Shown piece by piece: positions 1 to 6,300 of a stretch of 32,695 nucleotides of DNA. Position numbers and translations under genes: made by a program. Within the stretch, counting starts at the first letter, position 1. Each line of letters begins with the position of its first letter. Origin of the DNA: a virus; IMG/VR virus record IMGVR_UViG_3300044591_000494, positions 1 to 32,695 of that record; one strand, 5' to 3'. The notes under the pieces are model-generated. The model was not told the origin of the DNA and made no database searches. It saw nothing but the letters and a program-made list of their open reading frames with translations.

Positions 1-1
1 T

Positions 2-331
2 TATTATGTTAAAACTGATGAGACTTCTGATAAATTTTGCGTAGCACAAGAAAAAAATCCTAATGAATGTGTTGGTGATTTGTTCATGGAAGCAATGCAA
101 AGAAATTTAATTACTGGATATAATAAGTATAATTGTAATGTTTATAGTATTACTCCTATTGAAGGTAGTGTTGTAATATTTCCAAGTAAAATTGGTCATT
201 TTACTCAAAAGTTTACCGAACGACAAGGGGAGAGGTTAGTTATTCCTGGAGATATTCGAGTTACTTTAAAACCACAAAATCCAGATTATCATCAAGGGTC
301 TACACATCCTTCTCAATGGTTACAACTTTGA
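2..331 (+). CDS. 2OG-Fe(II) oxygenase-like protein, 3' part only
   Basis: The frame is open from the first bases of the window, so the start lies upstream and only the last 109 codons are present. The visible part carries GSVVIFPSKIGHF followed by an ERLVIPGDIRVTL strand. This resembles the end of phage 2OG-Fe(II) oxygenase domains, where the second iron-binding His follows 'FPS..(x)H' and a downstream Arg binds 2-oxoglutarate. The HxD motif would lie upstream and cannot be checked. The last 32 nt overlap the 3' end of the convergent minus-strand gene. The family call is inference from the C-terminal pattern; the substrate is unknown. Confidence 0.5.
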   Translation, partial: YYVKTDETSDKFCVAQEKNPNECVGDLFMEAMQRNLITGYNKYNCNVYSITPIEGSVVIFPSKIGHFTQKFTERQGERLVIPGDIRVTLKPQNPDYHQGSTHPSQWLQL

Positions 332-1058
332 GAGGGTCGTGTTTTTTATAGATCTTTTGGACCTCTGACATCCAAGGTTCATCTCTCATCATCCAATCCA
401 TATCATAATCAAGTGTGATATGCTCTGGACCAATATACCTGTCGATGTATGATTTGATTAGGGTTTCTCCAAGAGAGACATCACCCCAATCATTATCGTG
501 CATCTCTTTTGTTTTCGTATATAATTTAAGATATTTTTTCATCCAATAACAGTTACCATGGGCAAAGTAATCCACGTAAGAATCTTCTGGATTACACGGT
601 CCTGGATGAACTTTCCATGCTGGTAGGACTAAATCTTTATCTGGTTGAAGTTTAAAATTTTTAATAGAAAAGTCGCCTCTACATTTGATAATAGTGTCAT
701 ATTCCATGGGATTAAAAAGACGCAATCCCAAATAATTAGAATACCATTGTCGGAGGATTCTATATGACCATTCTCTTCCATTTATTTCTAACCCATTTGA
801 TTTGAATTTAAATTCTGGAAGAGTCTCTTTATCTCTAAACAAGTAGTTTTTAGGTTTATATTCTTTTATTATTTTATCTATATCTATCCGAACTATTCCA
901 GATCCCATGTAAAGTTCGGAATAATTGTAAGAACTGATATATACATCAGTTGAATACTTGTCAATAATATTAGATTTTATGTTTTGGAAGTGGTTCTCCC
1001 AATTTCTCATGTATCCAGTCAATAATAATGCTATTTTCATTTCATTTTTAAATATCAT
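300..1058 (-). CDS. Glycosyltransferase-like protein, only minus-strand gene
   Basis: Encodes 252 aa with a second possible start at codon 7 (ATG at 1040-1038). From there the protein opens with MKIALLLTGYMRNWENHF and then a DVYISSYNY strand. This pattern is seen in viral and bacterial glycosyltransferase-like proteins that begin 'KIAl.lsG..R' and continue with 'DvfihtW'. A KCRGDF segment near the middle recalls the conserved acidic motif of such enzymes. It is likely cytoplasmic, with no signal peptide or membrane segment. It is the only gene on this strand, convergent with the preceding gene and divergent from the next. A role in glycosylating DNA, virion or host surface is possible but not shown by the sequence. 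Confidence 0.5.
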   Translation of the reverse strand: MIFKNEMKIALLLTGYMRNWENHFQNIKSNIIDKYSTDVYISSYNYSELYMGSGIVRIDIDKIIKEYKPKNYLFRDKETLPEFKFKSNGLEINGREWSYRILRQWYSNYLGLRLFNPMEYDTIIKCRGDFSIKNFKLQPDKDLVLPAWKVHPGPCNPEDSYVDYFAHGNCYWMKKYLKLYTKTKEMHDNDWGDVSLGETLIKSYIDRYIGPEHITLDYDMDWMMRDEPWMSEVQKIYKKHDPLKVVTIEKDV

Positions 1059-1086
1059 ATATATAAAATTATAATGATAATTTAAA
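1059..1086. promoter_or_regulatory. Compact divergent promoter region with palindromic -10
   Basis: Only 28 bp separate the outermost start codons of the divergent genes. The 8-bp palindrome ATTATAAT (1069-1076) gives a TATAAT -10 hexamer on both strands. No clear -35 box is seen on either side. A plus-strand start near 1081 would leave a very short leader. A minus-strand start near 1062 would favour the inner ATG at 1040 as the translation start. Confidence 0.35.
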
Positions 1087-1881
1087 ATGTCTGAACTTGT
1101 AAATTTATTAACTTTAGAAGCATCTCAATTAGAACAGAACTCTGATGGACTTCCAGAGTATCGTGATAGGGCTGCTGGATTAGCTGCTTCTTATAGATTG
1201 CCATCAAAACAATTTGATGATTTGGCATTAAATCTTTTAACTTCTGCAAATGCTGCAAAAGCTACTGCAGTATCTTTAGGTGGCAATACTGGATTAAATA
1301 CATCTTGTTATACTGCAGATACTGCTTGGATTACTTCCACTTATGGAAGTCTTGTTGCTAGTGTTGGTGTTGCATCTGCGGCGTCTTTAGGGATTGTTGG
1401 ATTAGGATCAATACCAATTGCATATGGTATAATTAAGGGTGATGCACTAGAAGCATATACATACCCTAAAGTGGATAATTTAGACGTAAGTGTTGAGAAT
1501 CCATTTGAAGGTGAAGGATATGTCACTGTAAATTCAGGAAATTCTGGTATTGGTAAAAATACTCGATATACTGTAAACGGTGGATCTACAATTGGTAATG
1601 TATTTTCAATATCAAGTTCACCGATTCCAATATTCGGTGGAACTTGTCCTGGGTCTACTATAGCATCAGGTGTATCACCATTAATAACTCAATATTCAAA
1701 TTCATCTGCTGGAATATCTTCGTATAATACTTTAGCAACTAAAGTGAAAAAATATAAAACAGAATATGAATTTCATGTGTGGTCTTATAATAGAAAAATA
1801 AAAGAAAATGATGATGATTCTGCAGATCAACTTGTAGTAGCGGGAATTCTCACAGATCCTGTGTATGGTGGACCTTATTAA
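1087..1881 (+). CDS. Probable virion structural protein, Gly/Ser-rich
   Basis: Encodes 264 aa. The N-terminal 60 residues are helical and polar. They are followed by a long Gly/Ala/Ser-rich hydrophobic stretch (about residues 65-120, including SVGVASAASLGIVGLGSIPI), a beta-like region rich in Gly, Ser and Thr, and a charged C-terminus. No enzymatic motif is visible. The composition (few Cys, many Gly/Ser/Thr) and AGA-biased codon use match the large virion protein downstream, so a particle or tail-associated role is inferred. The hydrophobic stretch could be membrane-active or a trimer core. No family was recognised. Confidence 0.5.
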   Translation: MSELVNLLTLEASQLEQNSDGLPEYRDRAAGLAASYRLPSKQFDDLALNLLTSANAAKATAVSLGGNTGLNTSCYTADTAWITSTYGSLVASVGVASAASLGIVGLGSIPIAYGIIKGDALEAYTYPKVDNLDVSVENPFEGEGYVTVNSGNSGIGKNTRYTVNGGSTIGNVFSISSSPIPIFGGTCPGSTIASGVSPLITQYSNSSAGISSYNTLATKVKKYKTEYEFHVWSYNRKIKENDDDSADQLVVAGILTDPVYGGPY

Positions 1882-1901
1882 ATGGCATCCCCAGGGGGGG
1901 C

Positions 1902-1930
1902 TTGACAACCGTTTAAGATCTTGCTATTAT
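1902..1930 (+). promoter_or_regulatory. Sigma-70-type promoter with extended -10
   Basis: TTGACA at 1902-1907, a 17-nt spacer, and TATTAT at 1925-1930 preceded by TGC, giving an extended TGn -10. The predicted start near 1937 lies upstream of the ATG at 1964 and inside the longer reading frame that begins at 1865. The -35 is followed by ACC, as at two other promoters in the window. Confidence 0.7.
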
Positions 1931-1963
1931 AATCAGGTAAACAACGCAACAACCACAATAAAT

Positions 1964-2167
1964 ATGATTGATGAAAACGTTGATGAATATTTGACACGTT
2001 GCGTAGTTGATACAAGTACACGTACTTTTTTAATCTATTCAAATCTGGGAGATGAAAAAGTAATTGAATGTAACAATTCTCAAGAATTTTTAAACGTTCT
2101 TTCTTTTGTTAGGAGTGTGCTTGGATCTGATACTTTGGTTTATGCAGACCCCCTTGTAAAGGGGTAA
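1964..2167 (+). CDS. Small conserved-looking protein, unknown function
   Basis: Encodes 67 aa from the ATG at 1964. The frame is open back to 1865, but a strong promoter lies between (predicted start near 1937) and the upstream part overlaps the previous gene, so the 1964 start is preferred. The protein opens MIDENVDEYLTRCVVD and looks like a small alpha/beta protein with no recognisable motif. It ends 5 nt before tRNA-Gly and is probably cotranscribed with it from the 1902 promoter. An ATAAATA sequence overlaps its start codon, which may be coincidental. Confidence 0.7.
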   Translation: MIDENVDEYLTRCVVDTSTRTFLIYSNLGDEKVIECNNSQEFLNVLSFVRSVLGSDTLVYADPLVKG

Positions 2168-2172
2168 TATAT

Positions 2173-2243
2173 GCGGGTGTGGTGTAGCGGTAACATACCA
2201 TCCTTCCAAGTTGTAGTCACGGGTTCGATTCCCGTCACCCGCT
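2173..2243 (+). tRNA. tRNA-Gly (anticodon TCC)
   Basis: Acceptor arms GCGGGTG and CACCCGC pair fully. The D stem GTGT/ACAT, the T arm ACGGG-TTCGATT-CCCGT and the anticodon loop CTTCCAA (anticodon TCC at 2205-2207) are all present. The 3' CCA is not encoded. The anticodon stem CCATC/GTTGT holds two non-pairs (U-U and C-U), which is weaker than usual for a functional tRNA. Bacterial and phage tRNA-Gly(TCC) genes share this overall layout. Confidence 0.85.
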
Positions 2244-2264
2244 TACCAAAATAGAATTTTGGTA
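2244..2264 (+). terminator. Hairpin just after tRNA-Gly
   Basis: A perfect 9-bp inverted repeat, TACCAAAAT / ATTTTGGTA with loop AGA, starts immediately after the tRNA discriminator base. The sequence that follows is AT-rich, but the T run is not immediate. It may act as a weak terminator or as a processing signal for the tRNA 3' end. Confidence 0.45.
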
Positions 2265-2289
2265 TCAAAAATTTTTACAAAATCTTTTT

Positions 2290-2508
2290 ATGAATCCTTA
2301 TAAAATTTCTTATAGGACCCTATGTGAATCTGTGGTTAAAACAACCCCAGAAAATGTAAAAGAGGCAAATGAAGGTTTGTTTTATTGTACCATGACTTTG
2401 CCAGCTGCTGCTAAGCATTGTGGCATGTCACAAAAAGAAATGAAATTGACTTTTTATGAATATTTAAAATACAATCCTGCATCTTATATCGATGATAGGG
2501 GGGAATAA
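2290..2508 (+). CDS. Small protein with possible helix-turn-helix, unknown function
   Basis: Encodes 72 aa starting MNPYKISYRTLCESVV. The middle segment TLPAAAKHCGMSQKEMKLTF has the pattern of a helix-turn-helix: a helix, a Gly turn, then 'S..E....F'. This may indicate a small DNA-binding protein, but it is too short to assign. It lies between the two tRNA genes among small genes of the same orientation. Function is unknown. Confidence 0.65.
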   Translation: MNPYKISYRTLCESVVKTTPENVKEANEGLFYCTMTLPAAAKHCGMSQKEMKLTFYEYLKYNPASYIDDRGE

Positions 2509-2543
2509 CTAAAGGGATTGAGTATAACTCTCCGCCCCCCATA

Positions 2544-2551
2544 TATAAATA
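2544..2551 (+). promoter_or_regulatory. T4-type late promoter TATAAATA
   Basis: An exact match to the T4 late -10 element. By T4 geometry transcription would start near 2557. That places the ATG at 2553 outside the message and favours the in-frame ATG at 2565 for the next gene. Confidence 0.6.
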
Positions 2552-2564
2552 AATGGTGATTCTT

Positions 2565-2834
2565 ATGGCGTACAGAATCGATGCCACGTACTGTTGGTAT
2601 AATAAAGGAAGTATGATTGTAAAAATGTATTTTATTAATCATATACCATTTACTTTTGATGAACTTCCCGCCATTTCTATAGAAGATCCAGAATTAATTT
2701 CTATTGCTGATAAAAATAGAAGATACGATCCTGAAGATTTATACAAAACTTCTTTTTATTTGATTGATGAGGAAGCACATCCTTGTTTATTCCCAATAGA
2801 ATTAGAAAATCCTGAAGATCTTCCTGTAGATTAA
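2565..2834 (+). CDS. Small acidic protein, unknown function
   Basis: Encodes 89 aa from ATG 2565 (MAYRIDATYCWYNKG). An in-frame ATG at 2553 would add four residues but lies upstream of the expected late transcription start. The first half is predicted beta-rich with aromatic residues. The second half is acidic (PIELENPEDLPVD at the end). It ends one base before tRNA-Thr, so its mRNA probably continues into the tRNA. No family recognised. Confidence 0.65.
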   Translation: MAYRIDATYCWYNKGSMIVKMYFINHIPFTFDELPAISIEDPELISIADKNRRYDPEDLYKTSFYLIDEEAHPCLFPIELENPEDLPVD

Positions 2835-2835
2835 T

Positions 2836-2907
2836 GCCTTTCTAGCTCAGTGGTAGAGCACTCGCCTTGTAAGCGAGCGGTCATCGGTTCAAGTCCGATG
2901 GAAGGCT
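2836..2907 (+). tRNA. tRNA-Thr (anticodon TGT)
   Basis: A complete cloverleaf: acceptor GCCTTTC/GGAAGGC with one G-U pair, D stem GCTC/GAGC, anticodon stem CTCGC/GCGAG with loop CTTGTAA (anticodon TGT at 2868-2870), and T arm ATCGG/CCGAT. CCA is not encoded. The anticodon reads ACA and related Thr codons, which are frequent in the large AT-rich structural gene downstream. Confidence 0.95.
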
Positions 2908-2923
2908 TGAGTTTATTACTCTT

Positions 2924-3079
2924 ATGTCACTAATTTCACAACGAGATCGAGATATTACTATTGAAGCACTCGATTTTTATATCTTTAGTAAAGGTGTTGA
3001 TTTTACTGAGGAAAAAAGAATGGAAATCAATGCCCTTATTAATTGGTTGAAGTTGGAGAAATTTAAAAATGAAAATTAA
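2924..3079 (+). CDS. Small helical protein, 51 aa
   Basis: An ORF of 51 codons (MSLISQRDRDITIEALDFYI at the N-terminus, KFKNEN at the end), predicted almost wholly helical and charged. It starts 17 nt after tRNA-Thr, and its last 11 nt overlap the next gene, which suggests translational coupling. No recognisable family. The tight packing and codon use like its neighbours support it as a gene. Confidence 0.6.
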   Translation: MSLISQRDRDITIEALDFYIFSKGVDFTEEKRMEINALINWLKLEKFKNEN

Positions 3080-3233
3080 TTTGTGGTATTGTACTGAAAT
3101 GAAGCAATGGAGATGGACATTAACTGATGATCATCGTCCAGTTGTTAAACAAGAATCTGGACAACAACCAGAATTAAGAGTTGCTATGAATGATATTGCA
3201 AATACTGTAGAATATATGCTTGACAACCATTAA
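3069..3233 (+). CDS. Small protein, 54 aa, unknown function
   Basis: Encodes MKINLWYCTEMKQWRWTLTD followed by a polar linker and a helical C-terminus. The Trp-rich N-terminal strand pair looks like a small beta hairpin. It overlaps the preceding gene by 11 nt. Its last codons hold the -35 box of the consensus promoter at 3220-3248, so the coding end and the promoter share sequence. Function is unknown. Confidence 0.65.
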   Translation: MKINLWYCTEMKQWRWTLTDDHRPVVKQESGQQPELRVAMNDIANTVEYMLDNH

Positions 3234-3248
3234 AATTTATCTTATAAT
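3220..3248 (+). promoter_or_regulatory. Consensus sigma-70 promoter (TTGACA-17-TATAAT)
   Basis: Both hexamers match the bacterial consensus exactly and the spacer is 17 nt, so it should be read by unmodified host RNA polymerase. The -35 is followed by ACC, as at 1902 and 9224. The predicted start is at 3254-3256, directly at the first base of a hairpin. No ORF of useful length starts between here and the terminator at 3295. Confidence 0.85.
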
Positions 3249-3253
3249 TAATA

Positions 3254-3320
3254 TGCGATACTAATTCGCAGTGACCCAAAAAGTGTGACGGTAGAACCCT
3301 CCTTGTGAGGGTTTTATTGT
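3254..3320 (+). ncRNA. Candidate small non-coding RNA of about 65 nt
   Basis: A perfect promoter (3220-3248) and an intrinsic terminator (3295-3315) delimit a short transcript with no plausible ORF: the only ATG opens a three-codon frame. The RNA would begin with hairpin TGCGA-(7 nt)-TCGCA (3254-3270), continue through an unpaired purine-rich middle containing two GTGAC repeats, and end in the terminator hairpin. Promoter strength and the lack of coding support a small RNA. The alternative is a leader and attenuator that keeps early transcription out of the fibre gene. The target is unknown. Confidence 0.55.
3295..3320 (+). terminator. Intrinsic terminator ahead of the fibre gene
   Basis: Stem AACCCTC (3295-3301) pairs with GAGGGTT (3307-3313) around loop CTTGT and is followed by a T-rich but interrupted tract (TTTTATTGTATTT). 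It ends the transcript from the 3220 promoter and separates it from the late promoter at 3345. Confidence 0.7.
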
Positions 3321-3344
3321 ATTTCTATTGCGGATTTTTAAGTG

Positions 3345-3352
3345 AATAAATA
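3345..3352 (+). promoter_or_regulatory. T4-like late promoter (AATAAATA)
   Basis: Contains the ATAAATA core typical of T4-like cyanophage late promoters. The predicted start near 3358 gives a leader of about 24 nt before the ATG at 3382. It is the likely promoter of the giant virion gene. Confidence 0.55.
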
Positions 3353-3381
3353 AATCATAATAGAAATCTTAGTATAATAAA

Positions 3382-6300
3382 ATGGGTCTTAGTCGCTTAG
3401 ATAATTTCTTAAAGAATAGTAGAGGTGATATTTTATATGTTGATCCCTCAAGTATAGATTCAACTGACAGTATTGAGAATCAAGGTAATTCTCTGGTCAG
3501 ACCCTTTAAAACTATTCAAAGAGCCTTAATAGAAGCCGCAAGATTTTCTTATCAAAGAGGTCTGGATAATGATCGCTTTGGTAGAACAACAATTATCGTT
3601 TATCCTGGAGAACATTTAATTGATAATAGGCCAGGATGGATACCTATACATGATAATCCAGTAGCTGGTAATAATTGGTTAACCAGAGGTGGGGCAGTAT
3701 CTAATGAATTCCCAGAATTTAATTTAAATTCTAACTTTAATATTAATGATGATACTAATGATCTTTATAAAATGAATAGTGTATATGGGGGTATTATTAT
3801 TCCTCGTGGTACATCTATTGTTGGTATGGATCTTAGAAAAACTAAAATCCGTGCTAAATTTATTCCCAATCCAGAAGATTCTACAATTGATAGAACATCA
3901 ATTTTTAGAGTAACTGGATCTTGCTATTTTTATCAATTTACATTTTTTGATGCGGACCCAAATAGTGTTGTATTTAAAGATTATGGTCCTACTAAGTTTG
4001 TTCCAAATTTCTCTCACCACAAACTTACGTGTTTTGAATATGCTGATGGTGTAAATCCAGTAATTATTGATGATGATTATATTACATATAAAACCACAAA
4101 GACTGATTTAGATTTATATTATGATAAAATAGCTCTTACATATGGATCTTCCAGTGGAAGATTGATAAGTCCAGATTTTCCAAATAGTGGAGTTGATGTT
4201 CAAACAAAAATTGATGAATATAGAATTGTTGGATCAAAAGGACAAAATGTTGGTATTACAAGTATTAAAGCTGGTGATGGTGTAGTATCTTCAACCACAA
4301 TCACTGTTGATATCGAAGAATCAATCGGTGGATTGGATGTAGATACTCCAATTAGAATTGAGGGTGTTCCTACTGCTGGTTATAATGGTCAATATGTTGT
4401 AAGTACTTCGGAAAGTTCTACTAGAATTACTTATAAAACATCTTCTGCTCCTGCTAATCCTCTACCAACAATTGTTAGTGGAACTCCAACTCTTAATATT
4501 GTTGTAGATACTGTTACCTCTGCATCTCCATATATCTTTAACTGTTCTCTTAGATCAGTATTTGGTATGTGTGGTCTTCATGCTGATGGTAATAAAGCCG
4601 ATGGATTTAAGTCCATGGTTGTGGCACAATTTACAGGCATTGGTCTACAAAAAGATGATAATGCATTTTTAAAATATAATTCTACTTCTGGTGTATACGA
4701 AGATAAAACAGCAGTATCGAATATTCATACAAATTCTTCTGCGGTATATAAACCAGAATATGAAAACTTCCACATTAAGGCATCCAACGATGCATTCTTA
4801 CAGTTAGTTTCTGTATTTGCTATTGGATATGCAAATCACTTCTTAGCGGAAAGTGGTGGTGACCACTCTATTACAAACTCTAACTCAAACTTTGGTGCAA
4901 AATCTCTTGTCGCTAGGGGATTTAAAAAAGAAGCATTCCCAAGAGACGATACTGGATTTATAACACATATTATTCCTCCTCAAGAAATTCAGAGTGAAGA
5001 TATTAACATTGAATACACTTCTATTGACGTAGAAGCAACAGTAGGTATTGGAAGCACTACAAGATTATATCTTTACAACGAAACCGATTTAGCTAATCCC
5101 CCATTATCTGTTGTTGATGGATATAGAATTGGATCTAAAATAAATGATGAACTGAAAGTTCTTCTTAATATAAACGGACAATCTACAACAAAAACATCGA
5201 AAATTATAATGCCAAATACCCAAGGAAGGGGTATTTATGAAAGTTCTTCTTATAAAGAAGCTATTGTTGGCCGAACAAATATTGGTATTAATAGTATTTC
5301 TTCTAATACTTTTACTTTAACTGCACCCCACCAATTTATACAGGGTGAATCTTTAAGAGTTTATAGTAGTGATGGTGAACTTCCTGATGGATTAAATCAT
5401 AACCAAGTTTATTATGCTATTACTGCGGGAATTAATTCCAATCAAGTTAAACTTGCACAAACTTTTAATGATACAATTACTGAAGATGCTGTAATTGTTA
5501 ATAATAAGGGTGGTATTTTAACATTTGAAAGTAGAGTATCTGACAAAAAATCTGGAGATATTGGGCATCCAATTCAATTTGATAGTGGTAATGGGCAGTG
5601 GTATATTACTGTCAGTGGAATATCTAGTTACAATCAAATATATTCTAGTGTTGTTGGTCTTGGAACTACGACTCTGGGAAGAACAACTCCAAGAACATTT
5701 ATTACTAGAAAGTCTGATACTAGATCATTAACCGATAAGATTTATAAAGTTCGTTATGTAATACCAAAAGATTCTGCAGTTGTTGCAAGACCACCTAGAG
5801 ATGGATTTGTAATTCAAGAATCTAATACTACTATTGGTGCAACACAAGAAGAAATTGGAAAATATAATAGTGTTGATGCTGTAATTTTAAATAATTCATC
5901 GGAATTAAGGAATTATAGATTTATATCTAATGCTATTTGGGATTCCGTTGGTATTGCAACTCTTACTACTGAAATTCCACATGAATTATCTGTGGGATCA
6001 TTGATTCAGATCAATAATATTAAATCTGGATTTAATACTACTGGTATTGGTAATAGTGGATTTAATGGTGAATATTATGTAACTTCTAAACTTTCTAGAA
6101 GAGAATTCACAATTGGATTAACTACAAATCCAGGATTATTCCAAAGTGATACCTCAACTAGAGATATAAATTTACCATATTATAAGAGAGTTAGATTCAA
6201 TAATACTTTTGTAATATACAAATCAGAAGAAATTCAGCAGTATGTTCCAAATACCAAAGACGGTGTTTATCACTTAACTATTGTTGATTCTTCCAATTCT

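Noticed and set aside
1865-1963. N-terminal extension of the 67-aa gene
   Set aside because: It overlaps the previous gene and contains a strong promoter whose start site is downstream of 1865. The ATG at 1964 explains the data better.
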